Position numbers and translations under genes: made by a program. A stretch of DNA of 64,000 nucleotides from Arcticibacter tournemirensis (GTDB lineage Bacteria > Bacteroidota > Bacteroidia > Sphingobacteriales > Sphingobacteriaceae): the NCBI RefSeq assembly GCF_006716645.1, contig NZ_VFPL01000001.1, forward strand, positions 4,278,001-4,342,000, given 5' to 3'. The notes under the pieces are model-generated. The model was given only the letters and a program-made list of their open reading frames with translations. It was not told the DNA's origin and made no database searches. Every line of letters begins with the position of its first letter. Position 1 is the first letter of the stretch. Below, in pieces: positions 9,494-19,500 of the stretch.

Positions 9494-9590
9494 GCACAGT
9501 GAGTGCAGGGTGAGTGCACGGTGAGTGCACCTTTTTCCGGCGAAAGGTGCACTCACCGTGCACTCACTGTGCTCTCACCGTGCACTCACC
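9494..9590. repeat. Mirrored array of 11-bp repeats forming a long hairpin
   Basis: Left half (9494-9531): three units of the form GCACGGTGAGT plus a partial fourth. Right half (9547-9590): four units of the inverse form GTGCACTCACC, with one or two changes in two of them. Positions 9510-9531 and 9546-9567 are perfect inverse complements (22 bp) around a 14-nt spacer, which itself can add three or four pairs. Small open frames across it are simply by-products of the repeats. It lies about 110 nt upstream of the orphan gene at 9703. Function unknown: a repeated protein-binding site or a transcript hairpin are both possible. Confidence 0.9.
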
Positions 9591-9702
9591 CCAATCCGTT
9601 CATGACCGGTGTTCCTATAAAGGTCATACAATTCTATAACTTTTCCTACCCGAAAATTGTTTATTACTATAAAATCTTCTTGTTTAACTAAATTTTAAGA
9701 AT

Positions 9703-10545
9703 ATGGCAATCAGAGACAAGGCGGGGAATCTGAGGGGGAAAGCTGGAGATAAGGTTAACCGCGTTTTAAATAATAAGAATGTAGTACAGACTATACCTGA
9801 TTATGTCCATCAGACACAGGAAACCAAAAAGTGCAGCGGAGAATGGGGATTGGTGAGCACGACGGGTAAAGTCATCCGACGGGCAATGAGTTACGTCTGC
9901 GAGGCATACGACAGCGGGATCACCAACCGCCTCAACGCCCTGATAAAAGAGTCTTTAGCCTCGGGCGGCAAGGCAATCCTGCAGCGCGACCTTCACGACG
10001 CCGACTTAAGAGGCTTCTCAGGTTTCGAGTTTAATATTAAATCGCCTGCAGGTAAGGCCTTTAAAGTCCAGCCTGTTGTGTCAGTTGACGAAAACTATAC
10101 TATTTTAATTTCCCTGCCCGCCTTTTCGGGACAGCAAAGTGTCGTCTACCCGCCGTCCCAGTCGCAGGTCCGTTGTTCTTTATGCTTCAGCGTCACAGCA
10201 TTGAACCTTCGCCAGGAGTATTATATCCGGATGGAGCGCAGGGAGGTCGACATTAAACTGAGAGAGAACGCAGCTGCTGAATGGAGTTTCACACCCATTG
10301 TTCCTGGGGGCTGCATTTTGTTTGTCTGCATGTCTCTTCACTACTATACTGAAGATAGTGTGGTTGGCAGAAGGTATTTGAATGGGAAGGACTGGTCGCC
10401 TGCCGAAATACTGACCGCCTTTCACGCTGGAGAAGGAAATACAGATGAAGATAGTGCCGGTGCACTGGAGAAGGAGCAGCTTGCCGGTTACCGGGGTAAT
10501 GAAATATTAAGGAACCTTGGAGGATCAACGGACAGGCAGAATTAA
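9703..10545 (+). CDS. Orphan protein of unknown function, paired with a DUF6266-like gene
   Basis: 280 aa, no signal peptide and no membrane helix. The basic start (MAIRDKAGNLRGKAGDKVNR) contains a GKAG turn that recurs at the start of the next gene product; the segment VVQTIPDYVHQTQETKK follows. The middle (residues 100-215) is predicted mostly beta from the alternation of hydrophobic residues. I do not recognise the family. It is followed 60 nt downstream by the DUF6266-like gene on the same strand, and preceded by the mirrored repeat array, so the three may be one unit. No catalytic motif is visible; a structural or assembly role is only a guess. Confidence 0.7.
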   Translation: MAIRDKAGNLRGKAGDKVNRVLNNKNVVQTIPDYVHQTQETKKCSGEWGLVSTTGKVIRRAMSYVCEAYDSGITNRLNALIKESLASGGKAILQRDLHDADLRGFSGFEFNIKSPAGKAFKVQPVVSVDENYTILISLPAFSGQQSVVYPPSQSQVRCSLCFSVTALNLRQEYYIRMERREVDIKLRENAAAEWSFTPIVPGGCILFVCMSLHYYTEDSVVGRRYLNGKDWSPAEILTAFHAGEGNTDEDSAGALEKEQLAGYRGNEILRNLGGSTDRQN

Positions 10546-10605
10546 TCCCGGGCTGTTTATACTTATAACTTACTACGTATAACTTAACACTAATATTAAA
10601 ATCAT

Positions 10606-11247
10606 ATGGGCATATACAGAAGAGGTATTAACGGGCCATTCTCAGGAAAAGCCGGAAGTGTGGTGGGCAGCAGATGGAAAAAGATCGATTATATCCGCGG
10701 GCTTTCGAGGCCCTCGCATAAAGAGGCCAGCGAGGCCCAGCTCCTGCAGCAACATAAGTTCGAGCTGATGACGGCGTTTCTCAGTCCTTTATCGAAAGTG
10801 TTTGAATTTAGTTATAAGGAAGATACCCGGTATAAAACGGCATATAATATTGCCCTTGGTTATAATTTGAAATGGGCTTTCGTAGAAAAAGAAGATGAAT
10901 GGATCATTGACTTCAGCAGGATAGTGCTTAGCCGCGGAAGTCTCCCGAAGCCAGTGGATGCCACCGCTGAATATACAGCAGAAGGTGCATTTCTGATCAG
11001 ATGGCAAACGCTTGTGAGGAATTCTTTTGTTTCTGCTGAAGACAAGGTCAGGCTCATATTATACAACAGCGTAGCGAACATCCATATCATCAACACTTCG
11101 GATTACGAGAGAAAAGATGGCGAGGCGATGATTAAGATAGAAGACGATGATGCAGCCCGGGGCATTTGGCATATTTTCATGTTCTATTCATCCCCTTCCG
11201 GAGATAACTCGTCGAGCCATTACCTTGGAGAAATAACGATCGAATAA
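10606..11247 (+). CDS. DUF6266-like protein of unknown function
   Basis: 213 aa, soluble. The N-terminus (INGPFSGKAGSVVGSRWKKI, then YIRGLSRPSHKEASEAQLLQQHKFEL) has the G-x-FSGK-x-G-x-VVG-x-x-WK pattern of DUF6266 proteins, a Bacteroidota-specific family without known function. The C-terminal half is beta-rich (IRWQTLVRNSFVSAEDKVRLILYN; GIWHIFMFYSS; YLGEITIE), reminiscent of an immunoglobulin-like sandwich. It follows the orphan gene at 9703, with which it shares the GKAG element near the start. It ends 45 nt from the stop of a convergent esterase gene. Function not assignable. Confidence 0.8.
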   Translation: MGIYRRGINGPFSGKAGSVVGSRWKKIDYIRGLSRPSHKEASEAQLLQQHKFELMTAFLSPLSKVFEFSYKEDTRYKTAYNIALGYNLKWAFVEKEDEWIIDFSRIVLSRGSLPKPVDATAEYTAEGAFLIRWQTLVRNSFVSAEDKVRLILYNSVANIHIINTSDYERKDGEAMIKIEDDDAARGIWHIFMFYSSPSGDNSSSHYLGEITIE

Positions 11248-11292
11248 GAGGCGCGATATTCTGTTTGATAACAAAAAGGCCCCGAACAAGCC

Positions 11293-12495
11293 TTATTTGA
11301 ATAAGAGAGGAGCAAAATCAGTGAGATAAATTCTCCAGTTCCTCCAGATGTGGCCGCCTTCCGACTCGTGATAGGTGTACTTATAACCCTTTTCGTCGAG
11401 CATCTTACGGAACTCCTCGTTTGCTTTATACAGAAAGTCTGTCTTGCCGATGCCGATCCAATATAGCTTTGGCTTCTTGCTAAACTGAACCTTCAGCTTT
11501 TCATCCATATTTTCATATACAGGGGATTTAGCATTCTTATCCGGCATGATAGCAGCCGAAAAGAGCCCGACGTAGTCGAACATGTCAGGATACTGTTTTG
11601 ATATGTGGAGTGAATGAAAACCGCCCATAGACAGTCCCGCAATGGCCCGGCCGGTTTTATTTTTAATAGTCCTATAGTTCTTATCGATAAAAGTGACTAC
11701 ATCAGGAAAGCTTTCTTCCATCGAGCCTTCCATCGTTTTAGGCAGCTGCATGGTAGGCTTGTAGTAGTTAAGGGATGATTCGCCGGGAGCAGCTTCCTGG
11801 GCTGCGTTACCATTAGTCATCACCACGATCATAGGAGAAGCTTTTCCCTGTGCAATCAGGTTGTCGAGGATCTGAGCTGTACGCCCTAACGCAATCCAGG
11901 CCTCTTCATCGCCACCCATACCATGGAGCAGATAAAATACGGGATATTGTTTGGTACTGGCTTCGTATCCCGGGGGAGTGTAAATGGTTATACGGCGGTC
12001 CATCTTCAAGGTGGGACTATTGTACCATCTACGGGATACCGTACCGTGGGGCACCTTATTTACTTTATACAGATCTGCCTTGCCGCCGCCAATCAGAAAG
12101 ACATTGGTAACAGAGGCAACATCGCGGATCAGGTATACATTATTGGGATCGGTCGTTTTAAACCCATCAACAATAAAGGAGTAACTATACAGTTCGGGGC
12201 TCAGCGGAGCAGCTGTCTTATACTCCCAAATCCCGTTAGTTCCTTTTACAAGACCGGCCACTCCGGGAGCGTCGGTCTTACCGTAGGGACTATCGACCCG
12301 TTGAGTCGGCAGGAAATCGCCGGTAACCTGCACCTTCGTTGCCTGAGGAGCATGAAGGCGAAATATTACTGTATTATCTGCAGCAACTTCCGGCGAAACG
12401 ATATTCTGGCCTCCCCATAACGCCTGCTGGGCGAATGAGCCAAGGTGCAGGCACACGACAATGATGGCAACTGCTATTCTTTTTAAGTATGTCAT
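11293..12495 (-). CDS. Secreted CE1-like esterase with N-terminal E-set (CBM48-like) domain
   Basis: 400 aa. Signal peptide ends near residue 22 (HLGSFAQQ). Residues about 35-125 form a CBM48/E-set beta domain (VIFRLHAPQATKVQVTGDF, WEYKTAAPLSPELYSYSFIVDG), followed by an alpha/beta-hydrolase of the esterase D/enterochelin-esterase type: oxyanion region YLLHGMGGDEEAW, nucleophile GLSMGGFHS, Asp in IGKTDFLY and His in ESEGGHIWRNW. Family members remove feruloyl or acetyl groups from plant polysaccharides. The gene stands alone between convergent and same-strand neighbours, so the substrate is uncertain; feruloyl- or acetyl-xylan esterase is a reasonable expectation. Confidence 0.9.
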   Translation of the reverse strand: MTYLKRIAVAIIVVCLHLGSFAQQALWGGQNIVSPEVAADNTVIFRLHAPQATKVQVTGDFLPTQRVDSPYGKTDAPGVAGLVKGTNGIWEYKTAAPLSPELYSYSFIVDGFKTTDPNNVYLIRDVASVTNVFLIGGGKADLYKVNKVPHGTVSRRWYNSPTLKMDRRITIYTPPGYEASTKQYPVFYLLHGMGGDEEAWIALGRTAQILDNLIAQGKASPMIVVMTNGNAAQEAAPGESSLNYYKPTMQLPKTMEGSMEESFPDVVTFIDKNYRTIKNKTGRAIAGLSMGGFHSLHISKQYPDMFDYVGLFSAAIMPDKNAKSPVYENMDEKLKVQFSKKPKLYWIGIGKTDFLYKANEEFRKMLDEKGYKYTYHESEGGHIWRNWRIYLTDFAPLLFK

Positions 12496-12681
12496 ATTAC
12501 AATCAGGCTATGGTTGGATCTCTATGTTTAAAGTATGTATCAAACTTAGATAAACTTGTTTTGATATGCAAAACATCGTTCCACCGGAAGCATCACTACA
12601 GTTCTTTCTTCATCATAATGTCGGTCTGTTCGTCGTCTCCCACTTTGAGGTCTACCAGGCAGAACGTGGATCAAATAGAGA

Positions 12682-13809
12682 TCATGACCGGGGTTTTTCA
12701 GTATTAACTGATTCCAGCCGGGCAAGTCTTCGGTTCCGTTTATCGGTTAAATATTTCCTTACAGGGATATCGTAAACAACCATTACGAGATACGCTGCCC
12801 CAATCAGCAGAATTAATGCGGCTATAATTATGAACGTCAGCTGCATAGTATCCGGTTTATGAGTGGTATAATAATTCCCGAACATCCATAACACTGCATA
12901 GTGGGTCATGTACAATGGATAAGAGATCTTTCCGGAAAACACGCAAACATTTTTCAAGCCCCCTGTCAACGTTACCCCTGCGCCTAAAGCGATCAGCAAA
13001 GGAAAGTAGAACACTACCACGAAAGGTTCAGACAACCAGTTCCACTTTGAGAATGGCATTAAAAAGGCCAGGAACAATAATGCGCCGATGCCTGCAAAGC
13101 CCAGCTTATTTTTGATGATCCAGTTCGAACGGTAGATAAGCAGTCCTGCCAGAAAAGAATACGCTATACGGGCAGCGCCATCCCAAAAGGTCGGTCCGCT
13201 CCAGCCGCCCAACAAATTGCCCGAGCGGTAAGCCACCCAGCAAATAGCCACGGCCGAGATGATCGTCAACAGCAGCAGGAGGCCACGTTTGATCCTATAG
13301 AGCACAAATGCATAGAAAATATTGGCTATGTACTCCCAAAACAGCGACCAGGAAGGCGCATTAAAGCTGAACAGGTTAAATCCGCGATCTTCTATTACGG
13401 GCAGGGGGATTAGCAGCAGAGAACAAACAAACGCGAGTATGATCTTACCGGTGCTGTACAATTCGGGATGGCCGCCAAACGGGTCGAACAAAAACGCCAG
13501 CAGACCTAACACCGACCCTGCTATAACCAGCGGATGCAGCCTGATGATCCTCGATTTAAAGAACTCTAGTACGCCCATTTTTGCAATACGATCGTCATAG
13601 GCATAGCCTATCACAAATCCCGAAAGGCAAAAGAAGAAATCGACAGCTAAAAAGCCGTGCGCGATGAAGTTGGTAGTGAAATCGGTGTAAGCCCATTCCA
13701 TAAAATGAAATATTACAACCGCCAGTGCGGCGACGCCTCTTAATCCGTCGAGTATTTCGAAATGCTTTTTTGTTTGCAGAGTTATTGCAGTAGTTTTATT
13801 GCTATCCAT
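12682..13809 (-). CDS. Acyltransferase 3 family membrane protein
   Basis: 375 aa with about ten membrane helices. The start (EILDGLRGVAALAVVIFHF) carries the conserved family arginine and the catalytic-type histidine, followed by AVDFFFCLSGFVIGYAY, the second signature. Proteins of this family (OafA, OatA, ExoZ types) transfer acetyl or succinyl groups onto surface polysaccharide, lipopolysaccharide or peptidoglycan. There is no fused SGNH domain and no glycan-synthesis gene nearby, so the acceptor cannot be named. The last residues (QNRRLARL...) form a basic cytoplasmic tail. Length is typical. Confidence 0.92.
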   Translation of the reverse strand: MDSNKTTAITLQTKKHFEILDGLRGVAALAVVIFHFMEWAYTDFTTNFIAHGFLAVDFFFCLSGFVIGYAYDDRIAKMGVLEFFKSRIIRLHPLVIAGSVLGLLAFLFDPFGGHPELYSTGKIILAFVCSLLLIPLPVIEDRGFNLFSFNAPSWSLFWEYIANIFYAFVLYRIKRGLLLLLTIISAVAICWVAYRSGNLLGGWSGPTFWDGAARIAYSFLAGLLIYRSNWIIKNKLGFAGIGALLFLAFLMPFSKWNWLSEPFVVVFYFPLLIALGAGVTLTGGLKNVCVFSGKISYPLYMTHYAVLWMFGNYYTTHKPDTMQLTFIIIAALILLIGAAYLVMVVYDIPVRKYLTDKRNRRLARLESVNTEKPRS

Positions 13810-13949
13810 TAATTTCCTATTCAGCCTTGATTTAAGGAGCCAGCGCAGCCTCCGAGCTAAAAATAAGTCAATTCAGCAACATATCTTCACATTTTCACAT
13901 AGATAAATCGATGGACAGGTAAATTGAGCACTATTGCGTTTATTTTTAG

Positions 13950-15521
13950 CTAATCACGTGTATAACGATCAATAAACGCTAACCAGTCGCTGTTAAAAGG
14001 AATAACCAAATAGTTACCTTCGGGCGTAATCAGCACTTTAGTGGGGAAGCCATTGACGTTGTAAGTGCTAAGTATTTTTTGATCTTCCATCGCTACCGGA
14101 AAGGTGTATTTAAATTCGTTCATGTAAGCAGATACTTTCTCTTTAGTGTCTTGACAAGCTATGGTGATAATATCCAGGCCCGCTGAAGTATCCGAAATAC
14201 TCTTCAAATAAAGCTTTTGTAAATCCGGATGCTCTATGCGGCAAGGGCCGCACCAGGTTCCCCAAAAGTCGACTAATATCCATTTACCAGCATTCTGAGC
14301 TGAAGAATAATTGCTGCCGTCTGTTTTCCTTATGAATATTGACGGAGCTTTATCCAGGCCTGTATTGATTGCCCTACGCCAGTAGGTGTTAAAATTTTCG
14401 CGCTGCGCAAAATTAGCTGCAAAATAAGCGGCTAACCCGGCCTTATGATCCACCGGATTGCGCAACGCTATTTGTGTAAGAGCCGACAACATCTGGTTTT
14501 TATCTCCATACTTTTTTAGATAGTTAACATAGGCCAGCTGAAAATACTCAGGTTGTTTATTTCCGAAAAGATATACCTCGCTACTAATATCATTAGGTTT
14601 GCGCAGGTCAGTAAGATCGGGACTATACTCAGCCGCTGTTTTGTAATATGCTCCGGCGGCCTGATGATCGCCGGCCAAAGTAAGGGCATTGGCCTTAAAA
14701 TAGTTGGCGGCGGCATAGAGGTAGCGGTTCCAGGCTCTTTTTGCTATGGCAATATCCGGTGCCGTGTTTACATTGATATTCTGAATAGCGCCCAAAGCCG
14801 ACTTCATAGTAGCCGACAATAAATCTTCAGCCTGGCGTTGCATCGTCTTCTCATTAGCTATGTCTTTGTACATCAACAAAGCATAAGTACCTGTTTTATC
14901 CTGAAAAGAGTTCTCCTGGGTAGTTTGAAAGGCAACAAATTCTTTTACAAGCTGTTTAGTCCGGGCAATATCCGCCGTGTTGCGGGGACTTTTGAGGGGC
15001 ATCCCTGGCTTGTCTTTAACCAGACTTTGCACTCCTGCCCTATCCGACTTCTCCAGTTCTTTATTGTTGTCGACATTTTGTTGGAGCCCATGCACCTTAG
15101 CCCACAAGAATAACGGCTTTGAAGTATTAACCACCAGCGGACTGGCATCGGTAGACATTTTATGTAAGGTATTATATATTGGCAATAAAAACTCATTGTA
15201 TTTTTTCTTCCAGTCGGCGTCGTTATTCTTCAGGCTGGCATCTTTAAACTTTTGTTTAACCTCATCTGAAAAGTAGAAAAAAATATCCTCATGTACGGCT
15301 TGCCGCAGAAAGCTGGCGTATTTCGGATCTGATGCCAGCTTTCGGGCATAGAATATGGCCGAATCAGGGTTCTTGTAGTAATTATTGTAAAATCCAGTCC
15401 GGTATTTTACAGCATCAGGATGTAACAATTGAGCTGAGGTATGAATTGATGAAAAAATCATCATCAATAGGCCTAACTTAAATAAACCAATTTTTTTGAG
15501 AAGGTGAAGGTGCAGGCTCAT
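13950..15521 (-). CDS. Secreted TlpA-like thioredoxin-fold protein
   Basis: 523 aa. Signal peptide near residues 10-30 (IGLFKLGLLMMIFSSIHTSAQ). Residues 30-380 are helical and of no recognised family; the C-terminal 140 residues are a TlpA/ResA-type redoxin domain with the active site WGTWCGPC and the conserved cis-proline region GFPTKVLI. Such proteins reduce or exchange disulfides in the periplasm or at the outer membrane. It lies between the acyltransferase and the Jet-like operon, all on the minus strand but with 130-140-nt gaps, so it is probably transcribed alone. The long N-terminal helical region is typical of Bacteroidota TlpA proteins, with unknown role. Confidence 0.88.
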   Translation of the reverse strand: MSLHLHLLKKIGLFKLGLLMMIFSSIHTSAQLLHPDAVKYRTGFYNNYYKNPDSAIFYARKLASDPKYASFLRQAVHEDIFFYFSDEVKQKFKDASLKNNDADWKKKYNEFLLPIYNTLHKMSTDASPLVVNTSKPLFLWAKVHGLQQNVDNNKELEKSDRAGVQSLVKDKPGMPLKSPRNTADIARTKQLVKEFVAFQTTQENSFQDKTGTYALLMYKDIANEKTMQRQAEDLLSATMKSALGAIQNINVNTAPDIAIAKRAWNRYLYAAANYFKANALTLAGDHQAAGAYYKTAAEYSPDLTDLRKPNDISSEVYLFGNKQPEYFQLAYVNYLKKYGDKNQMLSALTQIALRNPVDHKAGLAAYFAANFAQRENFNTYWRRAINTGLDKAPSIFIRKTDGSNYSSAQNAGKWILVDFWGTWCGPCRIEHPDLQKLYLKSISDTSAGLDIITIACQDTKEKVSAYMNEFKYTFPVAMEDQKILSTYNVNGFPTKVLITPEGNYLVIPFNSDWLAFIDRYTRD

Positions 15522-15653
15522 AAGTCAGTAGCGTTAATACTGTGAGAATGAATATTTAAACTTTTTCGATCAGATTTCTAATTTACAAAAAGGTTATTAA
15601 AAAAAAACCGGAAAGCTTCATAAAAGCCTAAATAAGATTTAGGTGATATTATC

Positions 15654-16514
15654 TCAGACCAACTGAATCAATACCTCCTGCTCCAAACCTTTTTTATAGC
15701 GATGCAATAACTGACTGAGTTCAAGTATGCCTCGCTCATCGACTTCTGACGCATGAAAACTTTTTTTTTGCCGGTCATATAATTTTCGATTGCCAAACCT
15801 GGCGATCAGTGATTCTATGTCGTTTGGAATAAAGAATTTTGCCCGTTCGCCTAATGAACGTTTATATTCATTCAGATAAATATTAATCCCGGCAAAATCA
15901 AAATCACCAAAGTGCAGATAGGAGTTAGGAATGCGGCGCAGCCAGTTCAAAAGGTCTTTGTTCTGATTTTGTGGATAACGGCTTACAAATAATGGAGAAA
16001 TCTCCTCGAACAGGTGTCGTTGTTCAGCGATCCTGCTGAAATTTTCCGCGTTTTCAACATTGACAATCAATACATCCGGATCCGGAACAAAAGTTTCATA
16101 ATTATGAATGAATTGAAAGGTGCCAGGAGGCGGCTGAATAATGATTTCTTTCCCACCCAGCATGGCAACGACGGGTTGGTAACTATTCACTAAAAACCCT
16201 TTAAATGTTCTAACCACCTTTCTCTTTGAATCCGATGCATGCCGCGCCAGATCAGCCCTCAAAAAGTCATCTTGACGCAGTGTAGCTAAATATGCTTCCA
16301 AATCAGATATAGAAAAGCGATTGTTAATGTATGCACGCAAAGACACAGGGTCAGGAACGTACAACGTGCTTTTTGTCCGCCCCTTTCTTTGGTCTATGAT
16401 AATCCCTTCTGATATCAGTTCGGCAACCAGAGCAAATTTAAGGCTGCTGGCGGGCAGGCGCTCTCCATGCGCTAACCGAAGTAACTTATCCGCCAATGCA
16501 CTACTCAGTTGCAT
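15654..16514 (-). CDS. JetD/MksG-like Toprim-domain protein of a Wadjet-type system
   Basis: 286 aa. The N-terminal part (residues 1-70) looks like a winged helix; residues about 145-260 are a Toprim domain with the acidic residues expected for metal-dependent DNA cleavage: Glu154 in VENAENF and Asp204/Asp206 in HFGDFDFAGINIY. JetD is the topoisomerase-VI-like nuclease of Wadjet systems that cuts plasmids after the SMC motor has extruded them. The gene is the last of four tightly coupled genes, overlapping the ATPase gene by 14 nt. It is clearly shorter than the roughly 400 aa I expect for JetD, mostly at the N-terminus. Confidence 0.82.
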   Translation of the reverse strand: MQLSSALADKLLRLAHGERLPASSLKFALVAELISEGIIIDQRKGRTKSTLYVPDPVSLRAYINNRFSISDLEAYLATLRQDDFLRADLARHASDSKRKVVRTFKGFLVNSYQPVVAMLGGKEIIIQPPPGTFQFIHNYETFVPDPDVLIVNVENAENFSRIAEQRHLFEEISPLFVSRYPQNQNKDLLNWLRRIPNSYLHFGDFDFAGINIYLNEYKRSLGERAKFFIPNDIESLIARFGNRKLYDRQKKSFHASEVDERGILELSQLLHRYKKGLEQEVLIQLV

Positions 16515-19500
16515 TTCCCATATTATTAGTGATTAGTCTCTTGATAAGAGTGGCATGCTTGCTATCCTTGGTCAGCAGATAAGTGTGTTTATAGTCAACG
16601 GCATTATACGATGTCGGAGAGCTGTTGATAAGCATAATATTGCGATCGTTAGCAAACTTAAGAATGCCTTTAACATTATTTGGGTGCAGCTTGCCGATTT
16701 CATCCATCATACAATGCAGCCTAAAATCCCTGAACCTTTTAGATGCGTTCTCTTTAAAAACATTCAACAGCATGATATTGATCATGGCCTTTACCAGCAC
16801 ATCTGTCCCTTCAGATCCAACATTTGTTAGCTTTTCGACCCAGCCGCTGTCATTTTCATTTTCAACGATCCTGAACTGGAGTTCAAAGGTATCCGAGAGT
16901 GTCACCTCACCTTGTTTTGATCCGGCAATTTCAGCTGCAAAGCTTTTCAGATAACTGACCGCACGTTTGTTGTTATGCACGGTATCATCATTGCTGAACA
17001 AATTGGCACCACCCAGTGAGATCGCGTAATCGTTATTGAACAAACGGATCTCCTGCAATAAGGTAACAATCTTATTTGCACTGGGAGACATCCGAAGTTC
17101 TATACCCCTGATCACACCGGCAAAATTACGTTCCACAAAGTCCCGGTTGATGTCGTTGATCACCTTGTTAATGATGGCTTCTTTAGAGACCAGTTCCGTC
17201 GTCTCTTTACTCACCTGGAAGACCAGGGTCGCAAAAAGTTCGTTGGTGCGCTTTTCGTATTCTTCAATTTTATTTTCCTCCAAAAACTCGCTAAGACTGT
17301 CGGCGAACCTGAGGTATTCTTCATCATCGATCAGACTGGTTTCAAAACCAAAAATATTCCCTGAAGAGAAATTACTCAGGAACCTGTTTATGCTGCCGCG
17401 CAGATCATTCATCCGTAATATAGCTTCATTGATCTTATCCGAGATTGCTGCAATCAGTTTTGTCAGCCGCAGACTGGTACCCGATTCATTACCTGTTTCA
17501 TCGAAATGATCAGCCAGCCGCAGAAACGTATCTGTTTTACTAAAGTCCTCAAACGCTTTCAGATCTTCTCCCATTTCCCTCAATGCCTGATTTTCGGCCT
17601 TAATGACCTCATTTAACTGGTCAACGGTCTCCTGTAGTTTTGCCTTTCCGGCCTCGTAGCGTTGCTGCTCTCCCGACAGTTTGGTTTCCGCCAGCTTTTT
17701 AGCCGCTTTAAAATCATCCACATGGTCAAACAACTCCCGTTTATCTTTATTATACTCCGCTACCTGATCACGGTTGGCCTCAATATATTCGAGCTCCGCT
17801 TCCACCTCCGTTAGTTCCTGGTCTAAAGCAGTGATGCGGGCAACGTCAGCGCCTTCGTTTTCCAGGGCCTTTTTACCCTGTTCATCAATTTGCTTTTTTC
17901 TTAGGACTATACGGTTCCGCTCTTCAGCAATATCAACTGCTGCTTTTTCCAGTTCAGTGTGTAAGGCCTGATCTTCGGCATCGAGCCGCTGATCTCTTTC
18001 CTTCTTTTTATCATCAAGCCGCTTTTTAATGGTTTTTTGAAACACCAAAAGTTGTTCCTCCGCCGATGATCTTTCTTCAATGGCGCTAACAATATGTGCT
18101 TTGATCGTTGTAACCTCTGCTTTTTGTTCACTTTCTGCCTTTCGCAACCACTCATCACGTTCCAGTATCGAAGCCTCACGACTTTCCCTAAGCTTCGTTT
18201 CTTCGTATTCACGGAGCGCGATCGAATCCTTTAGTGCTCTTATCTGCGGCTGATATTTCTTCTTTAGTTTGTCGGCCTCCACCATCTGTTCTTCTGTCAA
18301 TGCAGCCAGAGATACCTGGCAGGCCGCAATGTCGTTATTGAGTTGTTGGATTTCCTGTTCATAATCCGCAATAGACTTAACATCGCTGGTCACACCAGAG
18401 AGGTCGAGTTCAACTCCGTAAATCAACGGATGATCCGGCTGCACCATTTTAGGCGACAGCCCGGAATTGAAAAGTACCGACCGCTGATCAACCACTTTAC
18501 CAACACTCTGCTCCCAGCCTGGTTTATTTTCGTGCAGCCATTCGTAGAACGAATTCCTGCTGTTTGCAATAACCGCTGCGTTCTCTTCGGCCATCCTCCC
18601 GGCGGCGACGATCTGTGCTTCAATTTTTTCCCGTTTAAGCGTGTATTCAACCTCACTTCTTTTGACATCGAGGTCCCAGTTTTTTTGAAGTGATTCGATC
18701 TGCGTTCTACTGGCTGATCTTTCGTTTTTTATAACCAAAAGTTTCTGGTCGGCATTTACAATGGCCTTATTGCTGGCTACCAGTTCATTTTCAAACCAAC
18801 GCTTTAGTTCGGCTTCCTTCTTTTTTAACTCCAGTTGATGCACCAGTTCTCTTTTTTCGCTGAGTGCAGCTTCGGCATCCTTTTTAATATCCGCATGCTC
18901 CCGCTCAATGGCGGCCATTATCTTGTCATATTGTTTTCTTATCTCCTCCTTTTTGAGGTAAGAAGCGGCCCTGACATCATTACCTAAGGTATTCTTTTCA
19001 TTTATAAACTGGTCCAGCTGATTTTGTAACTGGAGAGCTAAAGCTTCATACTTATTGGTGATCTCCTGATAGCGACCGACCAATAAAGCCCGTTCCGCCT
19101 GCTTATTGGTTTTCCGGCTTTCCCATTCTGATCTTCTAGCAACGCGTTCTATCAGGCGATGAATACCGATCTGGTCATAGTTTTCCGTCTTGCGCCTTAT
19201 TTCCGTTAGTTTAGCATCCATCAAGGTGATCTCTTTATTGATCTTATCCCTTTTGTCCCGGAACTTCTGGTCCGCCTCTTCGACTTTTTTTACAGCAACG
19301 GCGTGTTTCTCCCTATGCTGGTCAAGTCGTTTAACATATCCAGGATAAGCTTGTTCCAGGCTGGAATGAACGTGGAAAAGTGAGCGAACGAGGTGTACTT
19401 TCTCCTGTTCCAGAAAGCCCACCGTTTTATGCAAGCCAGCTATCTTATCGGCCAGTATGCGAACTACGACCTCACCAGACCGGGAGCGTTCAGTCCATTT

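Larger units (their letters stand above)
9298..9702. other. Intergenic region carrying the repeat hairpin
   Basis: 405 nt between the divergently oriented antitoxin gene and the orphan gene at 9703. Apart from the antitoxin promoter candidate and the mirrored 11-bp array it contains AT-rich DNA (9600-9700), presumably the promoter and leader of the downstream gene. No believable gene was found. Confidence 0.6.

Noticed and set aside
9494-9590. CRISPR-like appearance of the 11-bp array
   Set aside because: Units are contiguous and inverted, with no unique spacers and no cas genes nearby.
9337-9691. Two small frames (9337-9552 minus and 9503-9691 plus) over the repeat hairpin
   Set aside because: They exist only because 11-bp repeats have few stops; translation is low-complexity and neither has a domain.
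11276-11294. Short hairpin between the DUF6266-like and esterase genes as terminator
   Set aside because: Only 5 bp of stem and no good T run; too weak to annotate.
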